This document shows, piece by piece, positions 44,219-54,065 of a stretch of 64,000 nt of DNA (position 1 is its first letter; each line of letters starts with the position of its first letter). The DNA comes from Parazoarcus communis (lineage in GTDB: Bacteria > Pseudomonadota > Gammaproteobacteria > Burkholderiales > Rhodocyclaceae). Both the position numbers and the translations under genes were made by a program. The notes under the pieces are model-generated. The model searched no databases and had not been told where the DNA came from. It saw only the letters and a list, made by a program, of their open reading frames with translations. The DNA lies in contig NZ_CP022187.1 in assembly GCF_003111645.1 (NCBI RefSeq), forward strand, positions 2,046,001-2,110,000, written 5' to 3'.

Positions 44219-46302
44219 GCGCAGTGCTCACCTGCGTGCTGCGGCCGGGGGTGTGGCTCCGGGCCATGTGGCTCGCGCTCGTCGTGCTGCACTCAGGCGT
44301 CGCCAGCGCAGCGGCGGATGACCGGCTGCCCTCGATCGCCCTGAAGCTGAGCCTCGACCCCGACACCCGTGCCTTCGACGCCGTAGCCGAAATCCGGCCG
44401 CAGTCGGCAGACTTCATCTTCGCGCTGCATCAGTCGCTCAGCGTCACCTCGGCCAGTGTCGACGGCCGTCCGCTTCGCGTCGAGCCGGGCGGCCGCCGGG
44501 GCGAGATCCGCAGCTGGCGCATCGTCCTGCCGGCCAACGGAACCCTGCAGCTGCACTATGGCGGCACCCTGCCGGCGCTCGACGCCCGACTCGATCACCG
44601 CGACGTCCTTCAGCGCCTGCTGCCTGCCGCCTCGACCGCCGGCAGCTTTCTGCCCGCCGGCAGCGGCTGGTACCCGCACCCCGGCGCCATGTTCACCTAC
44701 CGGGTCGAGCTCACCGTACCCGCCACACAGCGTGCGCTCGTGGCCGGCCGCCTGATCGCCGAAACACAGCCGCAGGCGGACGACGCCACTTACCGCGCAA
44801 GTTTCGAGTTCCCTCACCCCGCCGACGGCATCGACCTGATGGCCGGCCCCTGGCAAATCAGGGAGCTGCAGGTGCCGCGCACGGACGCCGGCCCGCTGCG
44901 GCTGCGCACCTACTTTCCCGCCGACCTCGACGCCGTCGAAGGCCTGCCGGCTGCCTACCTGGACGATACCCGGCGCTACATCGAGCGCTACAGCGAAGCC
45001 ATCGGCCCCTATCCCTTCGACAGCTTTTCGGTCGTCGCAAGCCCCCTGCCTACCGGCTTCGGCATGCCCACGCTCACCTACATCGGCGCGCAGGTGCTGA
45101 AGCTGCCCTTCATCCGTGCCACTTCGCTCGGTCACGAGGTTCTGCACAACTGGTGGGGCAACGGCGTGTTTGTCGATTATCAGCGCGGCAACTGGTCCGA
45201 AGGACTCACCACCTTCATGGCCGATCATGCCCACAAGGAAGAGGAGTCCGCTGCTGCCGCGAGCGCAATGCGCATGGGCTGGTTGCGCGACTTCGCCGCC
45301 ACCCCCACAGCGGACCAGCCCACGCTGACCTCGTTTCGCTCCCGCACGCATGGCGCGGCCGCAGTGGTGGGCTACGGCAAGTCGGCGATGCTGTTCCTGA
45401 TGCTGCGCGACCTCATCGGCGAAGAGGCGTTCAAGCGTGGTATCCAGCTGTTCTGGACCCAGCACCGCTTCAGGGTGGCAGACTGGGACGCGCTCCGCAG
45501 CAGCTTCGAGACCACCTCGGGGCGGTCACTAGCAACCTTCTTCGAGCAGTGGCTCACACGCCCCGGTGGGCCAGCGCTCACCCTCGACAAGGCCAGCGCA
45601 ACGCAGCACGGGAGCAGCGTCCGGCTTACGCTCGAACTCAGTCAGTCGTTCCCCGCCTATGTGCTTGAGGTGCCGCTCAGCCTGAGCTATGCCGATCATC
45701 ATGAAACACGCCGGGTCAGTCTCGATCAGCGCCGGCAGCGCCTGATGCTTGAACTTCCGGCGCTGCCTCAGCGGGTCGCACTCGACCCCGAGCTGCGACT
45801 GTGGCGGGTGCTGTCCGCGAACCAGTTGCCGCCCATCCTGCGCCAGTGGATCAGCGCCCGTTCCCCGCGCCTGATCATCGCCGACGACCAGGCAGGACCG
45901 GACGCATCAGGCTTCACGGCATCGGCGCAGGCGCTGGCAGATGCAGTGTTCGAGAACCCTGCCCGGCGTACATCCATTGCTAACCTGAAGACCGACACGA
46001 CCCCTGTGCTGCTGATCGGTCGCCATGCCGCCGTCGACGCTTCACTTGCCACCGCCGGGCTGCCGCCCCGCCCTGACCAGCTGGGAGTGCGCGGCAGTGC
46101 GCAGGTGTGGACCACTGCAGACCAGGCGCATGCGCCGCTGGCCGTCGTTTCGGTCGCAGACACCGATGCGCTGCGCGCCTTGCTGCGCCCGCTGCCACAT
46201 TACGGCGCCCGCAGCTGGCTGGTCTTCGATGGTCGGCGCGCAATCGAACAGGGGGTGTGGTCTGCGTCGGGAATGGAGATCCCGGTTCGAACCGGCAACT
46301 GA
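44215..46302 (+). CDS. M1-family metallopeptidase, exported
   Basis: A 695-aa protein starting ATG 44215 inside the preceding stop (ATGA). The signal peptide is LALVVLHSGVASAAAD. The zinc site is HEVLHNWWGNGVFVDYQRGN, with the third ligand in WSEGLTTFMADHA (HExxH plus Glu). It resembles bacterial M1 aminopeptidase-like proteins. About 250 C-terminal residues follow the catalytic part without a motif I recognise. Coupling to a ChaN-PDZ protein suggests a joint periplasmic role, perhaps in handling heme or iron peptides. Confidence 0.88.
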   Translation: MSAVLTCVLRPGVWLRAMWLALVVLHSGVASAAADDRLPSIALKLSLDPDTRAFDAVAEIRPQSADFIFALHQSLSVTSASVDGRPLRVEPGGRRGEIRSWRIVLPANGTLQLHYGGTLPALDARLDHRDVLQRLLPAASTAGSFLPAGSGWYPHPGAMFTYRVELTVPATQRALVAGRLIAETQPQADDATYRASFEFPHPADGIDLMAGPWQIRELQVPRTDAGPLRLRTYFPADLDAVEGLPAAYLDDTRRYIERYSEAIGPYPFDSFSVVASPLPTGFGMPTLTYIGAQVLKLPFIRATSLGHEVLHNWWGNGVFVDYQRGNWSEGLTTFMADHAHKEEESAAAASAMRMGWLRDFAATPTADQPTLTSFRSRTHGAAAVVGYGKSAMLFLMLRDLIGEEAFKRGIQLFWTQHRFRVADWDALRSSFETTSGRSLATFFEQWLTRPGGPALTLDKASATQHGSSVRLTLELSQSFPAYVLEVPLSLSYADHHETRRVSLDQRRQRLMLELPALPQRVALDPELRLWRVLSANQLPPILRQWISARSPRLIIADDQAGPDASGFTASAQALADAVFENPARRTSIANLKTDTTPVLLIGRHAAVDASLATAGLPPRPDQLGVRGSAQVWTTADQAHAPLAVVSVADTDALRALLRPLPHYGARSWLVFDGRRAIEQGVWSASGMEIPVRTGN

Positions 46303-46403
46303 GCCCGGACGCGAATCGCGCTGGCAGGCACACAGGGAGAACCACACTATGCAGTGAGCCTCGTCCGTCTACAATCTTCTAAACAGGATGGAGACAGCAG
46401 CCC

Positions 46404-47243
46404 ATGAGCCAGCACACCCCAGGCGCCAGCGATAACACCACCCGCGTCGCCCCGCCGCCACGCGCGCCGCGAAGCTACCCGGCGCAGAAACCAACCGATG
46501 TCTATCTGTTCGGCACCTGCGTGCTCGACCTGTTTTACCCGGATGCAGGCATGGATACGATTCACCTGCTCGAACGCGAAGGCATCCGCGTGCATTTCCC
46601 CCAAGGGCAGACCTGTTGCGGACAGCCCGCCTACACCTCGGGCTACACGGATGACGCACGTGAGGTAGCCCGCGCCCAGCTCAAGCTCTTTGCGCGCGAC
46701 TGGCCGGTGGTCATCCCGTCAGGGTCGTGCGCGGGGATGTTCTGCCATCACTATCCGGAACTCTTCGCCGCAGAGCCCGACACCCTGAAGCAGGTGGAGT
46801 CACTTGCCGGACGCACCTACGAGCTGGCCGAGTTCCTGCTGGAAGTGTGCAAGGTCCGTTTCGAGGACAGCGGCGAGCCGGTCAAGGTGGCGCTGCACAC
46901 CTCGTGCTCGGCGCGCCGGGAGATGGGCACGCACATGCACGGTCGCGCACTGCTCGCACAGCTCGAGCAGGTCGAACGCGTCGATCACGACCACGAGAGC
47001 GAGTGCTGCGGTTTCGGCGGCACTTTCAGCGTGCGCATGCCGGACATCTCGGGCGCAATGGTGCGCGACAAGACCGCGGCCCTGAAGGGCTCGGGCGCGG
47101 CCGAGGTGGTCAGCGCCGACTGCGGCTGTCTGCTCAACATCAATGGCGCGTTCGAGAAACAGTACGACCGCCTGCGCGGCGAGCACCTTGCCAGCTTCCT
47201 GCTGCGCCGCTCCGGCGGCAAGACCACGGGAGCTCAGTCATGA
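46404..47243 (+). CDS. lutA: L-lactate utilisation protein LutA (LldE), Fe-S/CCG subunit
   Basis: A 279-aa protein with two CCG domains: TCCGQPAYTSGY near residue 72 and CCGFGGTFSVRM near residue 202, matching LutA/LldE. An N-terminal extension of about 30 residues is poorly conserved. It is the first gene of a lutABC operon; its stop overlaps the lutB start. The complex oxidises L-lactate to pyruvate. Confidence 0.94.
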   Translation: MSQHTPGASDNTTRVAPPPRAPRSYPAQKPTDVYLFGTCVLDLFYPDAGMDTIHLLEREGIRVHFPQGQTCCGQPAYTSGYTDDAREVARAQLKLFARDWPVVIPSGSCAGMFCHHYPELFAAEPDTLKQVESLAGRTYELAEFLLEVCKVRFEDSGEPVKVALHTSCSARREMGTHMHGRALLAQLEQVERVDHDHESECCGFGGTFSVRMPDISGAMVRDKTAALKGSGAAEVVSADCGCLLNINGAFEKQYDRLRGEHLASFLLRRSGGKTTGAQS

Positions 47244-48718
47244 ACGCACCAGCCCCCAGCCAGGCCACCACCCCGACTGCGACAACGGCTGCGCACGCAC
47301 CCGCCATTCCGATGACGTTCAAGCAGCGCGCACACGGCGCAGTGCACGACAAGCAGCTGCGCAGGAACTTCCGTGGCGCGATGGATTTCCTGATGGCCAA
47401 GCGCGCGGCGCAGTTTCCCGACGGCGACGAGCTCGAACGCCTGCGCACCTTCGGCAACCACGTGCGCGCACGCGCGCTGTCGAAACTGCCCGAACTGCTT
47501 GAGCGCCTCGAAACCAACCTGACCCGCAACGGCGTCAAGGTGCACTGGGCCGAGACCGTCGACGAGGCCAATGCGATCGTGCATGAGATCGTCAGCGCGC
47601 ATGAAGCGAAGCAGGTGATCAAGGGCAAGTCGATGGTGAGCGAGGAAATGGAGATGAACCATTACCTCGAGGGCCACGGCGTCGATTGCCTCGAGTCCGA
47701 CATGGGCGAGTTCATCGTCCAGCTCGGCAACGAGAAACCGTCGCACATCATCATGCCGGCCATTCACCTCAATGCCGGCCAGGTGGCCTCGCTGTTTCAC
47801 GACAAGCTCGAAGTCGATTACACCGAGGACGTCGACAGACTCATCCAGATCGGACGCGAGACGTTGCGGCGCAAGTTCTTCGAGGCCGATATCGGCGTAT
47901 CGGGGGTGAACTTCGCCATCGCCGAGACCGGCTCGCTGCTGCTGGTGGAGAACGAGGGCAACGGCCGCATGTCGACCACGGTGCCGCCGGTCCATATCGC
48001 GGTCACGGGCATCGAGAAGGTGGTGGAGAACCTGCGCGACGTGGTGCCGCTGCTGTCGCTGCTCACCCGCTCCGCCACCGGACAGCCGATCACCACCTAT
48101 GTGAACGTAATCTCCGGCCCGCGCAAGGCGGAAGAGCTCGATGGCCCGCAGGAAGTGCACCTGGTACTGCTCGACAATGGCCGCAGCCAGGCCTTCGCCG
48201 ACAGCGAGCTGCGCCAGACCCTGAACTGCATCCGCTGCGGCGCCTGCATGAACCATTGTCCGGTCTATACCCGTATCGGCGGCCATGCCTACGGCACGGT
48301 GTATCCCGGCCCAATCGGCAAGATCATCACCCCGCACATGCTCGGACTGGAAGAGACCAAGGACCTGCCCAGCGCATCCTCGCTGTGCGGCGCCTGCGGT
48401 GAAGTGTGTCCGGTCAGGATTCCGATTCCGGCCATCCTGCGTCGCCTGCGCGAGGAGAACGTCCGCGCGCCCGACGCCAGCCCGCAACACATGCGCGGTC
48501 AGGGCAGCAAGTATTCGCGCGCCGAGGGCATGGCGTGGAAGGGCTGGCGCCTGCTCAACACCTCGCCCCGCCTGTATCGCGTCTTCAACCTGGCAGCCAC
48601 CCGCCTGAGCGCGCTGACCCCGCCCAAGCTCGGCCCCTGGACCCAGCACCACAGCGCCCCGAAGGCCGCCCCGCGCAGCCTGCACGAACTGGCCCGCGAC
48701 CATCTGGGAGAAGACTGA
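47240..48718 (+). CDS. lutB: L-lactate utilisation iron-sulfur protein LutB (LldF)
   Basis: 492 aa from ATG 47240, which overlaps the lutA stop; the open frame runs upstream inside lutA. Two 4Fe-4S clusters are encoded by LNCIRCGACMNHCPVY and SLCGACGEVCPVRIPI. The N-terminal LUD-domain part holds GVSGVNFAIAETGSLLLVEN. It conveys electrons in the LutABC lactate dehydrogenase. It continues directly into lutC. Confidence 0.95.
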   Translation: MNAPAPSQATTPTATTAAHAPAIPMTFKQRAHGAVHDKQLRRNFRGAMDFLMAKRAAQFPDGDELERLRTFGNHVRARALSKLPELLERLETNLTRNGVKVHWAETVDEANAIVHEIVSAHEAKQVIKGKSMVSEEMEMNHYLEGHGVDCLESDMGEFIVQLGNEKPSHIIMPAIHLNAGQVASLFHDKLEVDYTEDVDRLIQIGRETLRRKFFEADIGVSGVNFAIAETGSLLLVENEGNGRMSTTVPPVHIAVTGIEKVVENLRDVVPLLSLLTRSATGQPITTYVNVISGPRKAEELDGPQEVHLVLLDNGRSQAFADSELRQTLNCIRCGACMNHCPVYTRIGGHAYGTVYPGPIGKIITPHMLGLEETKDLPSASSLCGACGEVCPVRIPIPAILRRLREENVRAPDASPQHMRGQGSKYSRAEGMAWKGWRLLNTSPRLYRVFNLAATRLSALTPPKLGPWTQHHSAPKAAPRSLHELARDHLGED

Positions 48719-49390
48719 ATGAGCGCCAAGGAACGCATCCTCGCCAAACTCGGGCACAGCCTCGCCGGCACCACGCCGCTCGCCGACGACTACGACGAAG
48801 CCCTGCTCACCGAACCGTGGACCTATGCGCCCGAACAACGCATTCCGCGCCTGCGTGAATTGCTCGAAGCCGTGCACGGCGAAACGCAGCTGACCACCAC
48901 CACCGACTGGCCTGCGCGGGTCGTCGAAGCGCTGACCGCACGGGGCATCGACGAGTTGCTGATCTCGCCCGACACCCCGCATGGCCAGCAGTTCGCCAGC
49001 CACCTTGCGGATCAGGCCAAGGCAATCCGGCTCAAGGCCTACGACCGCCCGGTGGAGGAATGGAAGGACGAGCTCTTCTTCAATACCCCCGCCAGCCTCA
49101 CCGGCACGCTCGGCGGCATTGCGGCCACCGGCAGCCTGATCATGTGGCCGACCACGACCGAGCCGCGGCTGATGAGCCTGGTGCCGCCCCTGCACATCGC
49201 CCTGCTCAAGGCGAGCGAGGTCTACGACAATCTGTACACCGTGCTGCAGGCACAGTCCTGGGCAGCAGGCCTGCCCACCAACGCCCTGCTGGTGTCCGGC
49301 CCATCCAAGACGGCGGATATCCAGCAGACGCTGGCCTACGGCGCCCATGGCCCGAAAGAGCTGATCGTGCTGATTCTCGAAGACGCCTGA
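48719..49390 (+). CDS. lutC: Lactate utilisation protein LutC (LldG)
   Basis: A 223-aa LUD-domain protein starting right after the lutB stop. It has the family pattern GTLGGIAATGSLIMWPTTTE (ATGS turn) and ends with GPKELIVLILEDA. It is the third subunit of the lactate-oxidising complex. A hairpin terminator follows at 49400. Confidence 0.94.
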   Translation: MSAKERILAKLGHSLAGTTPLADDYDEALLTEPWTYAPEQRIPRLRELLEAVHGETQLTTTTDWPARVVEALTARGIDELLISPDTPHGQQFASHLADQAKAIRLKAYDRPVEEWKDELFFNTPASLTGTLGGIAATGSLIMWPTTTEPRLMSLVPPLHIALLKASEVYDNLYTVLQAQSWAAGLPTNALLVSGPSKTADIQQTLAYGAHGPKELIVLILEDA

Positions 49391-49399
49391 CGTCTCCGC

Positions 49400-49424
49400 C
49401 CCGCGGGCCGGACCGGCTCGCGGG
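49400..49424 (+). terminator. Terminator after lutABC
   Basis: CCCGCG-G-GCCGG pairs with CCGGC-T-CGCGGG around a very small loop, with one internal mismatch. A run of TTTT follows at 49437-49440, 12 bases beyond. It fits an intrinsic terminator for the lut operon. Confidence 0.6.
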
Positions 49425-49513
49425 ACACCGGTGCCGTTTTCTCGAGCAAGGTTCTTGAACCGGCATCGCCCCCGCGGCGAGAATATGCGCCGACAGATCA
49501 CTGGCCCACCCCC

Positions 49514-50407
49514 ATGAGCATCCCAATCCGTTACGTCGAACCCGTCTTTCGTCCGCCGAGCGAAGCCGACTCCCTGATCCTGCCGGTTACCGACGGCTGC
49601 TCGTGGAACAAATGCACCTTCTGCGAGATGTACACCGCACCTCAGAAGGCGTTTCGTGCGCGCAGCGAGGACGAAGTGCTCGAGAGCATCCGCAAGACCG
49701 GTGCGCGCTACGGCGACCGCATCCGGCGCATCTTTCTCGCCGACGGTGATGCACTGGTGCTGCCGACCCGGCGCCTGCTGAACATTCTCGAGACCATCCG
49801 GCGCGAGATGCCTGCCGTGCGCCGGGTGTCGAGCTACTGTCTGGCCCGCAACCTGGCAAAGAAAACCGTCGAGGAATTGCGCGCGCTGCGCGAGGCCGGG
49901 CTCTCGCTGGCGTATCTGGGTGCGGAGTCGGGCGACGACGTGGTGCTGGCGCGGGTCAACAAGGGCGAGACCTTCGACTCCACCTGCGAAGCGCTGGACA
50001 AGCTCGGCTCGGCCGGCATCACGCGCTCGGTGATGATCCTCAACGGCCTCGGCGGCCAGGTGTTCAGTGAGCAGCATGCCGACAATTCCGCACGCCTCGC
50101 CAACGCCACCCAGCCCGAGTATCTGGCCACGCTGGTGGTGAGCTTCCCCACCGGCGAAGCGCGCTTCCGTGCCGACTTCCCCGAGTGGGAGCCGCTCGAT
50201 CAGCACGGCCTGATCGCCGAGATGGAACGCTTCCTGTCGCAGCTCGAATTGCGCCGCACGGTGTTCCGCTCCGACCATGCCAGCAACTGGCTGGTGCTGA
50301 AGGGCACCCTGGGCGCAGAAAAGGACCGTCTGCTGACGCAGGTCCGCGCCGCCCTCGCCGACCCGGAACATGCCCACCTGCGTCCGGCCTGGGCGCGCGG
50401 ACTCTGA
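49514..50407 (+). CDS. Radical SAM protein
   Basis: A 297-aa enzyme. The cluster motif is CSWNKCTFCEMY (Cx3-Cx2-C after two flanking residues: C-S-W-N-K-C-T-F-C, i.e. CX4CX2C spacing), a slight variation of the usual CX3CX2C. LAYLGAESGDDVVLARVNKG is typical of B12-free Elp3/MiaB-like radical SAM cores. The reaction is unknown. It is separated from lutC by the terminator, so its transcription is probably independent. Confidence 0.85.
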   Translation: MSIPIRYVEPVFRPPSEADSLILPVTDGCSWNKCTFCEMYTAPQKAFRARSEDEVLESIRKTGARYGDRIRRIFLADGDALVLPTRRLLNILETIRREMPAVRRVSSYCLARNLAKKTVEELRALREAGLSLAYLGAESGDDVVLARVNKGETFDSTCEALDKLGSAGITRSVMILNGLGGQVFSEQHADNSARLANATQPEYLATLVVSFPTGEARFRADFPEWEPLDQHGLIAEMERFLSQLELRRTVFRSDHASNWLVLKGTLGAEKDRLLTQVRAALADPEHAHLRPAWARGL

Positions 50408-50531
50408 TCTGCGGACTTACCCGAATCGGGATCACAAACCCCCACGACAAGGTCTATGCTTGATAAGATCGCGGGTTCGCGCACGCACCCAAGTAACTGA
50501 TCGCAGTGCGATTTAGTGGCAGGAGCCTTTC

Positions 50532-51185
50532 ATGTTCTACGGCATCACCGACCTGACGACCTTCATCCTCGGCACCATTTTCATCGTGTTGCTGCCGGGG
50601 CCGAACTCGCTCTATGTGATGTCGGTTGCCTCGCGCCTTGGCGTGGCTGCAGGCTATCGCGGCGCCTGTGGCATTTTTGTCGGTGACATGATCCTGATGA
50701 TTCTGGCCACGACCGGCGCGGCCTCCCTGCTGCGGGCGACGCCCGAGCTGTTTCTGGTCATCAAGTATGCCGGTGCGGGCTACCTCGCCTGGCTGGGCCT
50801 GAGCCTGCTGCGCAGTTCATTTGCAAGCTGGAAGCAGCGCGGCGAAGAATCCGGCGAAACCACGCCACCCGTCACCAACGCATCCAGCCCCTTCCGCACC
50901 GCGCTGATGATCAGCCTGATGAACCCGAAGGCGATCCTGTTCTTTGTTTCCTTCTTCATCCAGTTCGTCGACCCGGGCTACGCCTGGCCGGGCCTGTCCT
51001 TCATCATTCTCGGCATCATCGTGCAGATCTGCAGCGCGCTGTACCTGTCGGCGCTGATCTTCGGCGGCGTGCATCTGGCGCGGCAGTTCCGCCGCCGGCG
51101 CCGCCTTGCCGCTACCGCAACCGGCAGCGTCGGCGGGCTGTTCATCGGATTCGGGCTCAAACTGGCCAACGCCACGCTGGGATGA
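50532..51185 (+). CDS. LysE-family amino-acid exporter
   Basis: A 217-aa protein with about six membrane helices. It starts FYGITDLTTFILGTIFIVLL and has the LysE signature PGPNSLYVMSVASRLGVAAG at about residues 25-44. AGGAG lies upstream. The substrate is probably an amino acid, such as leucine or homoserine lactone-like, but cannot be told. It is convergent with the TRAP operon. Confidence 0.92.
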   Translation: MFYGITDLTTFILGTIFIVLLPGPNSLYVMSVASRLGVAAGYRGACGIFVGDMILMILATTGAASLLRATPELFLVIKYAGAGYLAWLGLSLLRSSFASWKQRGEESGETTPPVTNASSPFRTALMISLMNPKAILFFVSFFIQFVDPGYAWPGLSFIILGIIVQICSALYLSALIFGGVHLARQFRRRRRLAATATGSVGGLFIGFGLKLANATLG

Positions 51186-51209
51186 GCGTGGCGCGCCAGC
51201 GCAAGCGGT

Positions 51210-52181
51210 TCAGCGACCGTTGCTGAACAGGGCTTTGAGCTTTGCCGCATTCTGCGGGCTGGCCTGCTCGATGCCGGCCCATCCTGCCTCGTAGGCCTTG
51301 GCACGGAAGAGATTGACCTGCGCTTCCGGAAGCGCGTAGGTCTCGATGCCGGCCTTGGCCTGCTTTGCCTTTTCCTCGGTCGCGGTCGCCAGATCCTTCT
51401 CGTTCTGGGCTTCGGCCCACGCCAGCTGCTTTTCAAGGAAGGCTCGCTGAGCCGCGTCGAGCTTCTTCCAGGTGTTCTGGTTCATGAAGAAGCTGACTTC
51501 GACGTTGTAGAAACCGGGCTCCACGCGATACTTGGTTTTCTCCTGCCAGCCGAGATCGAACATCCCGATCGAAGGCCAGCCGTAACCATCAACCACCCCG
51601 CGCTCGAGCGCGGTATAGACCTCACCCGGCGGCACCTGCAGCGGCGCGGCACCGACCGCCTGGAAGAAGGCACGATAGACCGGCACGCTGCGCAGCTTGA
51701 AGCCGGAGAAGTCACTCCCGCTTGGCTTCTTCGTGGTGTAGATGTGGTAATCAAGCCCGTCCGACACACGCGCCAGCCAGACCATGTTCGCCTTCTGGCG
51801 GTGGATGCTGTCCAGCAGCGCGTAACCACCGTTGGCGCGGATTTCCGACATCGGCTTCTCGGCCAGCGTCATTGCCAGCGCCTCGGGCACGAGATTGGCG
51901 TGAAACACCCCCGTGCTGTTGGCGAAGTCCACCACCCCGGCACGCACTGCGTTGCCCACCTCGAACGGCGGCATGGACTCTGGACCGCCCACTACCCGGA
52001 TCTGCATGATGCCCTTTCCCTCGGCGTTCACCTTGTCGACGAAGGCGTTGAAGCGCTGCGAGAAGAAGGTGTCCTTGCCAAAGGCGCTGACCGCCTTGAG
52101 CGTGATTTCCGCCGCCTGTGCTGAGGTGGCGAGCAGCGAGAGCAGCACACTTGCGGTGAGTATTCCGTATTTTCTCTGCAT
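51210..52181 (-). CDS. TRAP transporter substrate-binding protein (DctP), set 1
   Basis: 323 aa from ATG 52181 (MQRKYGILTASVLLSLLATS, signal ending AQAAE). The DctP pattern is visible: VDKVNAEGKGIMQIRVVGGP, and GFKLRSVPVYRAFFQAVGAA, which contains the conserved arginine that binds a carboxylate. It is the last gene of a leftward dctQ-dctM-dctP operon. The ligand is likely an organic acid. Confidence 0.93.
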   Translation of the reverse strand: MQRKYGILTASVLLSLLATSAQAAEITLKAVSAFGKDTFFSQRFNAFVDKVNAEGKGIMQIRVVGGPESMPPFEVGNAVRAGVVDFANSTGVFHANLVPEALAMTLAEKPMSEIRANGGYALLDSIHRQKANMVWLARVSDGLDYHIYTTKKPSGSDFSGFKLRSVPVYRAFFQAVGAAPLQVPPGEVYTALERGVVDGYGWPSIGMFDLGWQEKTKYRVEPGFYNVEVSFFMNQNTWKKLDAAQRAFLEKQLAWAEAQNEKDLATATEEKAKQAKAGIETYALPEAQVNLFRAKAYEAGWAGIEQASPQNAAKLKALFSNGR

Positions 52182-52222
52182 GGTAGATCTCCGTGGGGTT
52201 GGTGCAGTCGGGTGGGGAACGC

Positions 52223-53542
52223 TCAGCTCATCAGCCGTGGCAGGCCGACAGCCAGCCACGGCACGGTGAAGATGAGGCCGAGGACGATCAACTCGATCAC
52301 AAGGAAAGGGGTCGCTGCCGCATAGATCTGCGGCAGGCGGATGTGCGCCGGGGCAACGCTCTGCATCACCATCAGCAGCAGGCCGAAGGGCGGTGTGAGC
52401 AGCCCCATCTCCATCGCGATCAGCATCATCACCCCGAGCCAGACGGGGTCGATGCCAGCCGCAGAGGCCAGGGGCATGAAAAAGGGCAGCGTGATCATCA
52501 TCATGCTGACCTGGTCGATGACGCAGCCCAGCACCAGCAGCAGGAGCAGCATGCCGACGACCAGCATCACCGGCGACAGCTCGAGTTCGGTGATCAGCCC
52601 GAGCAGGCCCGACGTTGCGCCGGAGAAGCTGAGCAGCTGCGAGAAGGTCGTCGAGGCCACGAGCACGAACAGGATGATGACCGAGATGCGGGCCGTTTCC
52701 ATCAGCGCCTTGAACAGCGCATGCAGCGTCAGCGCGCGATAGGCCATGGTCGCCACCACCGACGCCAGCGCACCGATTGCAGCCGATTCGGTCGGAGATG
52801 CCCAGCCTGCCAGCATGCTGCCCACGACGGCGACGAAAATGCCGAGCAGCGGCACCACATCACGCAGGAAGGGCCACCAGCGCGCCCAACCCACAATGGC
52901 CGGCCCGTCCTGTGCGTCGACCGGTGCCAGTTCGGGGTGCGCGCGGCAGCGCAGAATCACGTAGCCGAGAAAGCCGATCGACATCACCAGGCCGGGCAGG
53001 ATGCCGCCGATCAGCAACTGGCCGATGGAGATGCCGGCCAGACTGCCCAGCATCACCGCCAGCGCCGAGGGCGGAATCAGCATCGCAATGCCGCCCACGG
53101 CCATGATCGGCCCCATGGCGAGCGTCGGGTGATAGCCGCGTCGCAGCATCTCGGGCAGCAGCGTGCCGCCCATCATTGCCGTATTGGCGATGGTCGAACC
53201 GGACAGGGACGCGAAGGTCGTGCCGCCCAGCACCGCCACGACCGACAGGCGTCCGGGCAGGCGGGTGATCAGACGTTCGATGGCCTCGATCGCCCGGTAG
53301 GCGAGGCCGGTATGGAACAGCACCTCGCCCATCAGCACGAAGAGCGGGATCGGGGTGAGCGAGAAACTGCTGATCGAGCCCACCGAGTTGCGCACCAGTT
53401 GCCCGAGTCCTGCCTCGCCGCCGAGGAAGATCCAGGCGCCGAGCAGATTGACGCCGAGAAAGCCGAATGCGACCGGCACGCCGATCAGCATCAGCGCAAA
53501 CAGGGTGCCCAGCATCAGGGCAAGTGCTGCCTGCCATTCCAT
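52223..53542 (-). CDS. TRAP transporter large permease (DctM), set 1
   Basis: 439 aa from ATG 53542, immediately after the dctQ stop. About 12 helices are predicted; it has the typical SISSFSLTPIPLFVLMGEVL and GSIGQ-like substrate turns (LSGSTIANTAMMGGTLLPEM; IPPSALAVMLGSLAGISIGQ). The open frame upstream to 53596 overlaps dctQ. It forms the sodium-driven channel. Confidence 0.94.
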   Translation of the reverse strand: MEWQAALALMLGTLFALMLIGVPVAFGFLGVNLLGAWIFLGGEAGLGQLVRNSVGSISSFSLTPIPLFVLMGEVLFHTGLAYRAIEAIERLITRLPGRLSVVAVLGGTTFASLSGSTIANTAMMGGTLLPEMLRRGYHPTLAMGPIMAVGGIAMLIPPSALAVMLGSLAGISIGQLLIGGILPGLVMSIGFLGYVILRCRAHPELAPVDAQDGPAIVGWARWWPFLRDVVPLLGIFVAVVGSMLAGWASPTESAAIGALASVVATMAYRALTLHALFKALMETARISVIILFVLVASTTFSQLLSFSGATSGLLGLITELELSPVMLVVGMLLLLLVLGCVIDQVSMMMITLPFFMPLASAAGIDPVWLGVMMLIAMEMGLLTPPFGLLLMVMQSVAPAHIRLPQIYAAATPFLVIELIVLGLIFTVPWLAVGLPRLMS

Positions 53543-53543
53543 C

Positions 53544-54065
53544 TCAGCGTCCTCCGCGGCGACGCGTCGCCGCATGCAGCCGGCGTGCGAATTCAACCGT
53601 CAGCAGGATGAAGGCGAAGCCCATGGGCAGGTTCAGCCACCACTCGGGAAAGATCAGGACCTTGAACACCATGCCGCCCTGCTGTGCGGCGTCGAGCGCC
53701 ACCAAGACGCACTGCCACGCAAGCACCGCACTGATGAGCAATCCAAACGTATCGGTCAGCAGTTCGAGCCACCAGCGACCGACTGCAGACGAAGCTCGCA
53801 GCAGAATGTCGATGCGGATGTGGTCACCCACGTAGAGCAGCCAGGGGGCTGCGATGAAGGTGGCAAGCATGAGCATGTACTCGGTGACCTCGACACTCCA
53901 TGTCAGCGAACCAAGGCCGAGATTGCGCATGAACACGTCGGCACAGACGAGCAGTCCCATTGCGCCGAAGAGCAGCGCCGACACCAGTCCACAGCCCGAC
54001 ATCAGGGCGTGATAGGCGCGGTTTGCGGGGGAGCGGAAGGCGGGCTGTGAATGCTGAACAGTCAT
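53544..54065 (-). CDS. TRAP transporter small permease (DctQ), set 1
   Basis: A 173-aa, four-helix membrane protein with the DctQ pattern VLMRNLGLGSLTWSVE-like (here VFMRNLGLGSLTWSVEVTEY). It is the first gene of the leftward TRAP operon and overlaps nothing upstream. It joins the large permease to transport the DctP-bound acid. Confidence 0.92.
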   Translation of the reverse strand: MTVQHSQPAFRSPANRAYHALMSGCGLVSALLFGAMGLLVCADVFMRNLGLGSLTWSVEVTEYMLMLATFIAAPWLLYVGDHIRIDILLRASSAVGRWWLELLTDTFGLLISAVLAWQCVLVALDAAQQGGMVFKVLIFPEWWLNLPMGFAFILLTVEFARRLHAATRRRGGR

